A program made the position numbers and the translations under genes. A stretch of 64,000 nucleotides of DNA, from assembly GCA_037176725.1 (NCBI GenBank), contig JAZBRS010000035.1, positions 50,974,001 to 51,038,000 on the forward strand. The letters run 5' to 3'. Origin of the DNA: Posidonia oceanica (taxonomy: Eukaryota; Streptophyta; Magnoliopsida; Alismatales; Posidoniaceae). The notes under the pieces were generated by a model, which was not told the DNA's origin, searched no databases, and saw only the letters and a program-made list of their open reading frames with translations. Positions within the stretch are counted from its first letter, which is position 1; the number at the start of each line of letters is the position of its first letter. Shown here in pieces: positions 10,755 through 21,689 of the stretch.

Positions 10755-11345
10755 GCATTTAGAGCAATGATGCTTACTGTCTGGAGTTCTTACGAACCAG
10801 GGCACGCCCCGTTCGGAACACTGATAGCACTACTGAGCACATAGGTTGCACGTTTATTTTCCATCACACATCATGGCACTTTGAGCACACATCTGAGCAT
10901 GTAATTAAAGCATACATAGCATTTAGGCATTTAAGGCATGTCTAGAACATTAATAGCATGGCATAGCATTCCTCGCCTCTCGAGTGCGTAGTTAAGGCAA
11001 GCATTATCGATATTCCTGCATATGTGAGCAAGTTTAGCCTAGAAAGACCGATTCCGGGCGTATCGGGGGTGCCTAACACCTTCCCTGTGTGTAACAGGAG
11101 TCCTTACCCTTTCTCTAGCTCACAGTGACCATTTTGCCCTCGTCCTTGGCACGAGTCATTCATTTTGCATAGCATTACATCCATTTGCATGTTTTCATGC
11201 ATTTCCCTGATTTTCCTCGTCTCCCGATTTAATAGACTAGGTGGCGACTCCGTTTTTGCTTTATCTTTTATTTTCGTCTTCGCGGCTCTTCTAGTGACCT
11301 CTCTCTTTCGGGCCCCTCGTCGGTCCAGATTTCGAGACAGGATCG
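10755..11345 (+). promoter_or_regulatory. Shared LTR tail, element C
   Basis: The order AATGATGCTTACTGTCTGG, GTTCGGAACACTGATAGC, AAAGACCGATTCCGGGCG, GGTGCCTAACACCTTCCC and GTGGCGACTCCG matches the common tail of the other LTRs. After about 11280 it departs from them (TCGCGGCTCTTCTAGTGACC), so C ends in a different U5. Confidence 0.65.
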
Positions 11346-11379
11346 CTATATAATGCTCTATGAAAAGGGTCACCAATGA

Positions 11380-11760
11380 AGATGGCTAAGGTAGTAGCTA
11401 CCAGATCATCTGCAATGATATCCCAACAGGAGCTAAAGAAGTAGTTATAAATCCATCTAGCGTCGGGGAGTGGTCATCCTCCATAGAAAAGACAGCATCC
11501 CTGATTTCCTCAAAGCCAGGAGACCTACACAACATGTCATTATCCTCCTGAGTAACTGTTGATGAGATAGTGTCCCGAAGGCTTAGATGAATGTCACATA
11601 TTTCAGCTGACAAAAGATTCTTATAGTATTCTGTAGCTTTATTCTTCAAGTCTACCATGGAGTTATGAAAGGAGGGGTTCTCCAATAATGATGAAGATAT
11701 ATTGGTTCTCCTTCTATCCTTCACAACAGCATTGAAAAACTTAGAGTTCTTATCTCCTTC
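11380..11760 (-). pseudogene. LINE ORF2: endonuclease-RT linker and start of RT
   Basis: The frame from 11724 down contains a Leu/Ser-rich linker and then AVFSMEDDHSPTLDGF, a damaged version of the plant LINE RT entry motif (usually AVFS...KAPGPDGF). A frameshift follows; another frame continues as SSCWDIIADDLV (about 11440-11405), which also fits LINE RT. Sequence is lost before the catalytic motifs, so no RT activity is possible. Confidence 0.7.
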
Positions 11761-11904
11761 TTGAAGCTAGGTAATCTTTGACTTTTGCCTAAGAAAAGTC
11801 TCATATTGGATCTCTGTAGCCAAGAACTTCTTCCTAGCATCTTTCAACTTGACCCAAATATCTTCATCCCATTGATTTTGTCGTAGCTGATCTAGACAAT
11901 CAAT

Positions 11905-12800
11905 ATTGTTTATCTCTTCCTCATGTCTCCTTCAAGTCTTTGAGTTGTCCCTTCAAGAGCTTGAGTTTCATACAAAAGTTCAAAAGTTGACAAGAAGCCA
12001 CCTTTCCCTTCCAGGAAGCAGCAACAAAATCGAAGAAGTCATGATGTTTCATCCACATGGATTGAAACCTAAAAGGGGAGGGGCCTGGCTTAGAATTCAG
12101 ACATTGCTGAAGGATCATAGGACTATGATCTAAGTGAATTCTAGGCTGGTAGCTAACTGAATAATCCCCTAAATTCAGCCATTCACTGTTACATACAACT
12201 CTATCTAGTCTTTTGTATATTCTGGAAATACCTTGATGACTATTGCACCATGAAAAGGAATTCCCAGTGTGTTTCAGCTCAAGAAGCCCAGTTAACTGAA
12301 GGCATGTGTTGAATTCATTAGATGCTGAAAGATCAAATTCAAAACTACTAAATACATCAGAGGAATTGCAAACTACATTGAAGTCACCACCCACCAACCA
12401 AGGCAAAGTTAAAGAAACATGGAGATTAATAATATCAGTCCAAAGAGATCATCTTTGGTATTTGTCACATGAAGCATAGACTGCAGTGAAGGCAAATTTA
12501 CAAGAGGGAAAGGCTTCTACTATGAAGGAGGAAGATTGGTTTGTATCTTGAAGGTTAGTTAAGTTCACTGATTTGTCCCAGAATACCCAAATCTTAGCAT
12601 TAGATTTAGCATTGATCCAAACCTTATCTAGGTGAATTTGTCATTTTGATATACTCAGCTTTGTCAGAAGACAGCATAGGTTCTGAGGTAGAAACTATTG
12701 ACAAGTGAAATTTGGAGATCATCTCCTTGAGATGCTTAATAGTGGGGATGTTGCCGATCCCCCCTACAATTCCAAAATAATATATTAGTCATGGTAAACC
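11905..12800 (-). pseudogene. LINE ORF2: apurinic/apyrimidinic-type endonuclease
   Basis: ORF2 starts near 12792 with ILFWNCRG, the typical first strand of plant LINE endonucleases. After frameshifts and stops, the frame 12406-11921 gives GGDFNVV, then SRIYKRLDRVV and LDHSP. These match the GDFN, RLDR and SDH motifs of the EEP fold; the Ser of SDH is Leu here. The enzyme would nick target DNA for target-primed reverse transcription. Broken by several stops between 12700 and 12420. Confidence 0.8.
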
Positions 12801-13159
12801 TATTGCTGCTATTGTGATTGTCCACCAGGACTATTAAATATTGCTGACCTGTTCCTTAGTTCATAACTCCTAATAGGTAGTTTTGGCCTCTTTTCCTTAG
12901 CCTTTTTTTATTGCCCATCTGACAGGGCTGCCCTTTCTTCAAAATCAAAATCCTCACTTTGAATATCACCATCATCCGATTTCACATAGAAACTATTGAC
13001 AATATCAATAGGAGATGAAGAAATCCTTTCCTCCTCACCTGGATTCCAAGGTGGGTCTTTACAAGGTTTTCTCACAAAATCCTACAATGCAGGATTGACA
13101 TTTTAGTCTATGGAAAGAATATGAGCTTCCCTTGTGTGACAATCTGAGATTTGCTTTTT
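12801..13159 (-). other. LINE region between ORF1 and ORF2
   Basis: About 360 bases between the last clear ORF1 frame and the ORF2 start. Short broken frames are seen, with no recognisable domain; probably the remains of the ORF1 end and the inter-ORF spacer. Confidence 0.5.
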
Positions 13160-13913
13160 AGAGCCTTGTGGAAAAATCATATTAGTAGGGGGGTAATACC
13201 TTCAAACTATCATCATCTGAATACCGAGCAACCTTCATGTTAGTGATATTCTGAAGTATCTCCTTTTTAGTGCCATACATATATAAGTCTTCTTTGCCTC
13301 TCATTGCATCCTCTACCATATCACCATGCATATCTGACATAGGACCATCGATGAAATTACTAATAGTCACCTTCTTGCCAGCCATATCTAATGTCTCCAC
13401 AGCTTCGATTTTGACTCTCAAGTGATCTAAATCTGTCAGGGTATTAGGTTACCTGTCTTTACTGAGCTGAACTTCTCTATCAGTCTTACCTAATGATCAC
13501 CTACCTATATTGGGATTTAAACGAAAGGTACTAATAACTTCTGTCATAATAGAGGCATTCCTTGTATCCACCCCCATAGCGGGGCTATCAATCTGATATT
13601 TTCCATAATTTTGAGATGCTTTCGTGGCTGCAACATGTCCAGTATCTGAGGGAGGAATGGGCTGATTACTAGCACCACCATTAGCCATCAGATGAGGGTC
13701 TCCTTCCTCACTATCCAAGACACTAAACCTATTTGCCAAGGTTAAATCCTCTGTATCATCCTCCTCCCGATTCCTATGTTGCTCATCCATTTTATTATGA
13801 TTCTTCAAGCTATTCTTTTCAGGTGCCCCTTCACCTTCAGAATTTCTAGTATCAGTAGTCATAAACCTTCTGGTGACCCACTATTTAGAGCTTTCACTGG
13901 TTGTAATGGGTGT
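13160..13913 (-). pseudogene. LINE ORF1, C-terminal part
   Basis: Two frames (13862-13497 and 13421-13182) are acidic, hydrophilic and low in cysteine. The first contains LANRFSVLDSEEGD, a motif common after the zinc knuckle in plant LINE ORF1 proteins. They lie upstream of ORF2 in the right order. The upstream half is at 50068-51177. One frameshift lies near the B insertion point and a stop falls between the two frames. Confidence 0.65.
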
Positions 13914-13918
13914 CCCTC
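13914..13918. repeat. Target duplication CCCTC, left of element B
   Basis: CCCTC precedes the LTR start TGTAGACACT at 13919 and is repeated exactly at 50063-50067 after the last base of B's 3' LTR. Sequence on both outer sides is LINE ORF1 on the minus strand. Confidence 0.95.
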
Positions 13919-16475
13919 TGTAGACACTGCAATTTGACACCTGGCGGCAGATTAAACATGGAGGAATGAGCTTGAAAACTGTGGATTCAACCTTTTATGC
14001 AAAACCCAACCTTTCCACCCAAATTGGCCTAAAACCAAATCCTGTTCCAAAACCAACCCAAAACCATTTCACAACATAACCTAAGCCTAAGGGCAACCAA
14101 AGCCCATTAGTAGCCTAGCCTACTAAGTGGCACGTTCAGGCACCGCACTCACAGGCAACGGGACTTGGTCGCGCCTCTGTGTGGCGACTGAGTTTGGCGC
14201 CACGAGTCGCGGTGATTGGACTGTAACTCAGTCCACCGCCCAAGCTTTGGTCACCGCCTCCTACCACAACCATCCCATCTCCACTTACTCCTCGCTACTG
14301 CCACCGACTACGTGCCAAGAACCACTAACTCCCTGGCACGGTGTCACCTCCTCGGCGGCGGACAACCCGCACACACAACCCTCACTGCCACCTTCGCCGA
14401 CCTTCTACCACCGACGACCTTCGCCGTCCTTGCCTGACCAGCCACTTACTTCCTCGATTGCTAAACCACACTCACAACCTCTCACTGCCCTTCCTCTGCC
14501 ACATCTAGCTATTGCCAGAGCTAATAGGTGGAGTAGAACCCAGATGAACCCAACAATTGACATTCTACAAGCAACCCTGGCCATTCTTGCACGCAGACAC
14601 CCAATTTCCACTCCAGAGTGCAATTGAGCGACCTTCCAACACTCACGCACATCCCAACTTCCTTCCTAGCCCTTCAATTCCCACTTTAGCATCCCGGACC
14701 ACCACAACAACTGAGCTCACCGTTGCCTCCTTGCCGCCGCCGGCCTACATCCCCAGAAGCCGCATCTCTGCTCCAAACTTCACAAAACTCCGTGCACACC
14801 TCCACAAGGTCGCCACGAACACAACCCGATCAACCCGGGCTACCATCGTCGCCTCCTTCACCGCAGCAACCACCACGCCGGTGAGCTCCGACGAGCTTGG
14901 TCGGGGGGCACATTCGTGCATCCCCGTAGGTGAGAGATACCTCCCTTAGCTTCGTTTTGTTCTGTGCATGCTTTTAGGCTAATTAGTTAGATTTTATCAT
15001 GCGTAGCATAGCTGTTCTTGGCCATCTTCTCCAGTGCCAGAGGCTTGCCATGTTAGGTGCTGCATGAAGCAGCGATTGACCTATGCCTCCGTCTATCCAA
15101 TGGCCGGACTTTGAGCTGCCGCTTTGGCCAATCCAGAGCTCCATTTTCATTTCTGTTTGTATGCTTGTGATCATGAATGTTTGCTCTTTAAGATTGCATG
15201 CTTAGATCATAATTTTGCATTGCCATGCATCCCTGATTTGGTCTCAAACTAGGCTGTTTGGAAACCATGGGTTGCAGATCTGGCGCCACTGATACCGGCG
15301 ACTTACCTGCAACTCTTGGCCGTTCCTCCGGCCAACTTTTGGACCATCATATCTTGAGACCTAGGCATCCATTTCATTATCTGTTTGCCTGCTTGCATTC
15401 CTCATCATGCCATCTGTAGGATCATGCCTCTAGATTTCCATTTTGCATCATCTAGTTAGCATATTTTCGGCCATGAAAGCTGCTGTCTGGTTGGAACTGT
15501 GCGTGCCTCTGTCGCCACTGTCCCAGGCGACAAGCCCAGGCACCACTCACACTGGTGACTGAGCCTAATTGCTGCTCTGGCCGGCGCCAAGTGTCTCACC
15601 GATCTCACCGGCGACACGCACTGCTCCTGCTCAGGCCAGCGACCAGCCCGTCAGTTCAGACAGTGGCTGAGCCACCTTGTTTCTCGCATCGTGTTTCATC
15701 TCTTTTGCTCATTTGCTTGCAGATCTGTTTCCCGAGCCCGTTTATCATCGCTTAGCCGCATTTTCGCATTGTTTAGTTTTCTAGCATAATTTCAAAGCTT
15801 GCATCTTTTACAAACCCATGTTGCATGTCACTTTCCATCACATGGTTTATCTGCTGTTTTGTTTTCCGCCTGCATTGCATTAGGGCATTGATGCTTACTG
15901 CCTAGAGTTCTTACAAACTAGGGCCCGTCCCGTTCGGAACTCTAGCAGCGTTGTTGAGCACAAAGTCTGCACGTTTACTTTTAATCATGCATCATAACAT
16001 ATTAAGTAAGTTTAAGCATTCACTAAGCATGCATAGCATCTCTCGCTCCTCGGGCGTACAGTAAAGACAAGCAATTGCTGAAATCCTGCATATGCGAGAG
16101 TCAAGCCTAGAAAGACCGATTCTTGGACGTTTCGGGGGTGCCTAACACCTTCCCCAGGCGTAACAGGAGTCCTTGCCTTTTCTCTTGGCCCACAATGACC
16201 ATAATGCCCTCATGTTAGGCACGAGTCATAACATTGCATATCATTACATCACATGCATGTTTTTCATGCGTTTTCCCGATTTTCCTTGTCTCCTGATTTA
16301 ATACACATGATGGCGACTCTGATTTTGTCTTATCTTTCTCTTTTTTCCTCTTTTTCCAGCATTTCCGAGTAGAGCATCCCTCCTCAGGTCCAACTGCTAA
16401 TAGTGACCCAATTTCGGTCAGTGCACGCGAGCTTTGGCATCGTGCATGGACGCGTCGATATTCAGAATTACTACA
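13919..16475 (+). mobile_element. 5' LTR of element B (2557 bp)
   Basis: It starts TGTAGACACTGCAATTTGAC and ends CAGAATTACTACA. U3 differs from the A and C types: it includes ACCCAACC/AAACCAA repeats (13990-14060), a C-rich purine-poor region (14250-14900) and a possible donor CCGTAGGTGAG (14922-14932). The tail from about 15876 is the common one. It contains the uninterrupted paralogue of the site where A inserted into the 3' LTR (GACAACCCGCACACACAACC, 14361-14380). Confidence 0.93.
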
Positions 16476-16476
16476 G

Positions 16477-16494
16477 TGGTGACTCTGCTGGGGA
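16477..16494 (+). promoter_or_regulatory. Primer binding site, element B (tRNA-Arg)
   Basis: TGGTGACTCTGCTGGGGA lies one base after the LTR end. It is two mismatches from TGGCGACTCCGCTGGGGA, the complement of the 3' end of plant tRNA-Arg(ACG) with its CCA. tRNA-Arg priming is typical of Ogre/Tat elements. Confidence 0.9.
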
Positions 16495-17447
16495 TTCTAG
16501 GCTTCGGCTTTCGTTTTGGCTTTCTCGCCTGCTTGGTTTATGCACTTTGCTTGCCTTGTGCCTTTGCATGCCTCGCCTACTTGCTTGCTTGCCTGTCTGC
16601 TTTACTTGCTTTATCTCTTGCATGATGCTATGTTTGCTTGCATTGCTTTATTTTCTCGCATTACATGTCTAAATATTTGCTTGGCGCAATAATCATGCTT
16701 TTTGGGTGGTGAATGCTTTGTTTTACACACTTGCTATGCCACCACACATGCACATGCCATGTATACATGCCTTTTGATATGGTAAGTGCTTTCCCTTCAC
16801 TATCATGTCCACAACACTTGCATATGCCATGCACATGCTTTTTGCCTTGCTGTGTGATTGCTTGCATGCCATGACTTCCTGTTTCTCTCCCATTCATGCT
16901 TATGCCATGCCTTGGATAGTAGAAACATGCTTGCTCCCCTTTGCTTAATCTAAAAGCTACAATAAAGCCAAGCAATAACATCTAAGCACAACTAGAGCCA
17001 AAACTTGCAATTTTCCCCTTTGGCTAAACAAAATGCAAGTAAAACACTTCAAAGCATACTCGCATGATTGATCATACTAGAAAGCATGCATTCTTCTCAT
17101 CTGAGTCCACCCACAGTCTGCGAAGGACAGTCCCGGCCTCTTGCTCCACTGCTTTGGCATGGCCCAAGTCAGTCGATCTGTCCCCCCTTGTCAGGGGTCG
17201 TGTCGGTGCTAGTGGAGGGCACCCACGCTTTGGCGGGGTCAAGGCCACCAATGCACCACTCCGTTACTACCTGAGCTTTGGCCAGGATTTAGACAGGGAG
17301 CCTACTTTTTCTAACCTGGAGTCAATAAACCCATTACCCATGAGTGCATCCTAGTAGGTCATCCACTCAGGACATGCATGGTGAGAGAGTGCATATTAGG
17401 GCATTCATCTACATGTGTGCCATTCATGCCACCTCTAATAAACATTT
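16495..17447 (+). other. Untranslated leader, element B
   Basis: Rich in TTGCTTGCCT and GCATGC words, with no sustained frame related to gag. It corresponds to element A's leader at 43500-44542 on the other strand (shared words include ACAGTCCCGGCCTC at about 17129 and GGGCACCCACGCTTTGGCGG-like text at 17217). Confidence 0.6.
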
Positions 17448-19870
17448 TTGCATCCAACCTCTGACACCTTTGTTGTTTTTGTAGGAAGGTGCGGGATCCA
17501 CTGCCAGGACCCTAAGCGTCCCTCCTCTTTGTCTTTGAGCTATTCGTCACTTTCGACAGTAGCTCCCCTTAGGTCTCGCGTCTTTGCTTTTCGTCGCAGC
17601 CCTGTTCTCACTTGCTCTCTGTCAGCGATGGCTCGGTTTGCTGGTGAGTCCCACTTTTCTGTTGCCTTGGAGGGGTTTACCGCTTCAGTCCCTCCGACGC
17701 TCGCTTCGACTCCCTTCGTGCCCCTCGTGACACCAAGGTTTCACCCTCTTGTGTCTAGGGCACCCCAGCTTGCTACAGGACATTGGCAGACCTACACCCC
17801 TCTGGATCCTGTCACCGAGTCCACGTTGATGACCACCCCTTGTGTTCCAGAGGTGCCTCTGACCCCTCTGTCCTAGGGCTATATCGCTATCGACATCCAT
17901 TCTACTGCGGCGACCTTTGCCATAGGTTCCCTACCTCTTGAATCTGGTCCTCTGCAGGCACTGCACCTCAGTATACCCACTAACGGGTCCCCTGATGTGC
18001 AGTATCAGCACCTGATGGAGACTGCCCAGAGACTACAGGGCATGGCTCTATCAGTTTGCCTTCTTTCATTCCCGCTGCTCCTGAGGTTCCCCTGCAGCCT
18101 GCTCCTACACACACTGCACTCCTGCCTAGACCATCGCCCTAACTACTCACTGCTCCAGCGATGGGGGCACAACTTCTGCCTCCTACATCTGCACAACACC
18201 ATGCACTGCATGCAACTCTGCCACCTGGTGACCAATCCTTCAAGTTGGTTGGAGCACAGTAACCCACAGGCCCGGCACCACGCCTACGTAGCAACTGTTG
18301 CTCCAGCACTCTGCACCTCCCACTGGACAACATATTATCTATCCATCCCCATTGCATCAGGTTCAGACCCCAGCATACATCCCTACATACACTGCACCCA
18401 CACGGATACACCGACCATCACGTCGCAGCACCAGGCGATGCGATGGTGGATCCGGAGGTGCACCTCGGTGCGACCCAGACGACGTATATGGTCCCTACCC
18501 CTACTGCCTCATCACCTTTGGCAGCCAATCCAGACCCCATCAATGATAGGATGGATGTCCTAGAGAAAGCACTACGTCTAGTGCAGGGCACAGACCACCA
18601 GTCCTACCAATTCCAGGATCTCTACTACTTTCCAAAGGCCACACTCCCTTTGAAATTTCGCATCCTGGAATTCGATAAATACAATGGTAAAGGCTGTCCC
18701 ATTTCGCATCTGAAAGCGTACTGCGGGGACCTTGCTCAGCTTCAGGCTGACGAAAGGCTCCTTATCCGCCTATTTCAGAAGAGTCTGACTGGCCCTACGC
18801 TCAAGTGGTTCACTTCCCTTGACATGGCCACATTTCAGACTTGGACTGATCTTTCTCAGGCTTTCTTTGAGCAGTATTCTTTCAACCTTGACTTGATCCC
18901 CAAGAGGGAGGATCTTGTCGCCATCCGACAGAGGTCCCAAGAGTCATTCGGGGAGTATGTCGGTCGCTGGCGCTCCATAGCCGCCTAGGTCAGAGATAGA
19001 CCCTTCGAGGAGAATTCTATCGAGATGATCATCAAGGGGGTGCTACTAGCGACTCAGACTCTGCTTTGCATTTAGCACATCACTAGTTATGCATCGCTGA
19101 TTAGGGCTGGTGCCCGTGTGGAAAGTTCACTGCGAAGTGGGCATTTCCCCGCACTTTTTGCGTTGGCTAGGCAGGCCAACACCTCCAGCAATCGCCACAG
19201 CAACAACAGCAACAACTCCGCTCCCGATGACTTCGAGTAGCTCACCGAAGCATGTGCCGATCCTCCTGAAGAGCTTGCCTATGCAGAGAGTCAGCCATAC
19301 CCTTTTCCGCTAGAGCAAGCACCTAACTATGCACCCACTGCACACACTGTCACCGTCGAGCCCGTGCATCACGTCACACCCACTCGGCAAGGACTCCAAC
19401 CAGGGCAAAGACGACCTTGTCGGGCTGAGTGTGATTACACCCCTCTGCTTGAACCATTGAGCGTCATCTTCCCTCAAGTTAAGTCACTCCTGCGACTCCT
19501 GGCTGTCCGTCCATCACCAAATCCCCCTCCGTGGTGGCATGATACGGATCAGTTCTACAGTTTCCATCGGGCCACGGGCACTCGATGGATACTACCTCAC
19601 TCTCCACAACGCCGTTCAGTGCTTGATTGATCGAAGGATTATCAGCGTTGACGAGCAGGAAGCAGCACTTGCACATACACCAGCACTTGCACTTGCACAA
19701 CTTAGTGTAGTTGGCCCTTCCTCTTCTGAGCCTGCAGGCTTCGTAGTTGCCGGAACCTTGGGGGTCTACTCCCGTCTTCTTTGAATCCTGCTCCGCCCTA
19801 GTGGATCCTTCTGATCCCATCAGCGCAATCTCCTTTTCCTGCTTTTCCTAGCTTGTCTGAGGGACGCTTA
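17448..19870 (+). pseudogene. gag: gag relic, element B
   Basis: The N-terminal part is Pro/Ser/Thr-rich and aligns with element A's 43350-42985 frame (PSD/DP-VTE and PLTP-like segments). The best frame, 18443-18988 (181 residues), has the Ty3/gypsy capsid pattern: ISHLKAYCGDLAQLQADERL, SLTGPTLKWFTSLDMA, then W-DLSQAFFEQYSFNLDL and ESFGEYVGRW. A TAG (CAG in related text) ends it at 18986. The frame continues broken through PLLEPLSVIFPQV (19440-19480) to a damaged zinc-knuckle region near 19555, where the C-x2-H-x4-H-x4-C of element A has lost its first Cys (Tyr here) and one His. Nonfunctional. Confidence 0.88.
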
Positions 19871-20110
19871 AGATGTAGCGGTAGCGTCGACAGCAAGCCC
19901 GATCACAGTGCCATCCAGGTCAGCTCCTCCTCCAACCATTGTAGCTCCAGTGCTCCCTGCACTGCCATCAGTAGCTCTAGTGCTTCGTGCACTACCGTCA
20001 GCAGCTCCAGCAACCCTAGTGCTCCCTACACTGCCAACAATGGACCTCACCGACAACATCAGCAGCGCAGGAACGGACCTAGCACCTCCCTCCCGAGGTT
20101 GTTGATAGGT
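19871..20110 (+). other. Pro/Ala/Ser-rich tail and deletion join, element B
   Basis: Degenerate GCTCCTGCACTGCC-like repeats encode ALPS/VLPAL words. At about 20100 the sequence steps into GATAGGTAAGTCCCTCTTACC and untranslated DNA. The same step is in element C at 106-135. In a full element, protease and RT would follow gag, so this is the scar of the pol deletion. GGTAAGT also resembles a splice donor, so loss through a spliced transcript is possible. Confidence 0.6.
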
Positions 20111-20639
20111 AAGTCCCTCTTACCTCTCTTATGATTCCTGCATTGTCTTTCCGTTTTCATTTTGTTTTGTTTTTTTTTGCGTTTTCCTACCTTGTCAGAA
20201 AATCATAAAAAACATAAAATCAACAAAAACCTAGAAGCATGCATTCCTTTCTCCTTCATGCATTCACATCATTGGACTGATATCCCTAACTATTCGGAGA
20301 TAGGTTTGTCAACTTATCACCTGACACATATCAATCACCTTGCACATACACATCATTCTCTGCACATATCTATCATCATACTTTCTTTCATTTTCTGCAT
20401 ATACATATCATTTCTTGCATCCTGCAAAAAAAAACAAATGCACCAAAAAATCAAGAAAATCAAAAAACGCCAAAAATATTTCCTTGGCCTTGTTGCTGGT
20501 TTTCCCTTTTTATGTTTTCCTAAACCAAAAGCCATAAAAATACAAAACCAATGCAAATACCCAAAAACATGTTTGTCCCTTCCCCTTCAAAAAAATACAA
20601 AACCCATAAACATTTGTATAATTAGAAACCCGACTTCTG
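20111..20639 (+). other. A/T-rich spacer, element B
   Basis: AAAAAC/CATAAAA words match element C 119-386 and 4080-4385. A single hairpin-type unit (ATATCCCTAACTATTCGG, 20279-20296) is embedded. No gene is visible. Confidence 0.6.
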
Positions 20640-21685
20640 ACAAACAAGCAGCGTCGAGAGGGTGTCAAGCATCGACAATCCCAAGCAGGTCTCACCCGAG
20701 CAGCGCCATCTCTTTGCATGTGGCCGTAGTGTGAGACTGAGAGCAGAATAGAGCATCTCGCTGAGCTCAAAACTCCCAAGCGAGATCCACATTATCAAGA
20801 GAGTCCACTGACAAGGAGAGGACCAAAGCAGAGCAGAGCATAGCCAGAGGCTGCCTGTACACATTGTAGAGCCTGAAGGTGTACGCCGACCAGCCGAACT
20901 CCCAACGCCTCATTAGGGACTATTACCCCAAGAGGGTGAAGTCATGCATATCCAAAAGAATAGAGATCATGTGAGCAAAAAATATTATAACATGATATGC
21001 ATGCTGGGCATAAAAGAACAATGAAGAAAGAAGTTGAAGAAAGAAGGCGTTCATGAGAGGAGTGACTCAGACGAGCATCGAAGCAGCCTCAACTTTCAAC
21101 TCCAAGCACTACATTGCCAACTGCACGGGATACATTATCAAAAGGACCTGGCCCCACCCTCCGAGCATAGTAGCATGCTCCAATCGCATGTGCAGACAAC
21201 TCTACCTCCTTGGTAGGCTAGATGCAACTCTAGTCACTCAAGAGGGGAAAAGAAATATCATTCTGTGAGCATCAAAAGCGATAGTCGATCCCCGAGGAAT
21301 TGAGACGGAGGCTATGAAGCTACATCCAATGCTTCTGCTACCCACATACAGGCAAAAGCTATACTCTGCGAAGCTGAAGTCTCATCCCAAACCAAGAGTG
21401 AGAAAGAGAGCCACCGACCACAACTCGGCATGGCGTTGCTCAAGGATCGAGACCCCACTAAGTCAGAAAGTGCAGAAGCACCCTCTTGGCAATAGCCACT
21501 TTTGAGTCCAAAGCCACCAAAACATGCATGCTATAATATATTATCTTCCCTTCTCCCTGTTTTCAAAAATCGTAGCCAAGGACGAGCACTTTTGCCTACC
21601 TCGCTCAAAGGCTCCACGCTTTCAAATTTTGCCGCCCACCGCGTTGGGTAGGTCTGTGATGACTGGCATGTCCATTGTTTGTCAC
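20640..21685 (+). other. Conserved non-coding blocks alpha and beta, element B
   Basis: This aligns with C 4386-5405 and reversed D 62490-63600. Landmarks are GTCGAGAGGGTGTCAAGCAT, CTCACCCGAGCAGCGCCAT, TCTACCTCCTTGGTAGG and ACAACTCGGCATGGCGTTGC. The only frames (for example 21034-21216) are short and not intact in all copies. Confidence 0.55.
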
Positions 21686-21689
21686 TCCG

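Larger units (their letters stand above)
1..11345 (+). mobile_element. Element C: 3' half of a gag-only Ogre/Tat-like LTR retrotransposon
   Basis: The window opens inside the internal region of this element. The order is a Pro/Ala/Ser-rich gag-tail relic (1-118), an A/T-rich spacer (119-386 and 4080-4385) split by a solo LTR, about 3.1 kb of non-coding 3' blocks (4386-7476), a polypurine tract (7477-7489) and a 3' LTR from 7490. The same order and the same gag-to-spacer join occur in element B, so C lacks protease, RT and integrase in the same way. The 5' LTR and target duplication are outside the window. The right end is uncertain because the usual LTR terminus CTACA is not present before LINE sequence begins near 11345-11380. 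Confidence 0.75.
7490..11345 (+). mobile_element. 3' LTR of element C (C-type)
   Basis: It begins TGTAGACATCGCATTTTGAC after a polypurine tract. Its U3 is unlike the A-type or B-type U3, but its last 590 bases are the common tail. Inside are CCTAGAAAACC repeats (7545-7670), a strand-biased pyrimidine tract (7705-7975), a possible splice donor CAGGTAATGG (8614-8623), and a 90-bp tandem repeat (8940-10100). The canonical end CTACA is missing. The shared tail fades at about 11340, so the end is either truncated or so diverged that I cannot place it exactly. Confidence 0.7.
11346..13913 (-). mobile_element. LINE (plant L1 type), 3' portion left of element B
   Basis: On the minus strand this holds the tail of ORF1, then the ORF2 endonuclease and the first part of reverse transcriptase. 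The rest of the LINE lies at 50063-51177; the two parts were one until B inserted. The RT core and poly(A) end are missing, cut off by element C at about 11346-11380. Many stops and frameshifts show that it is a dead copy. Confidence 0.8.
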
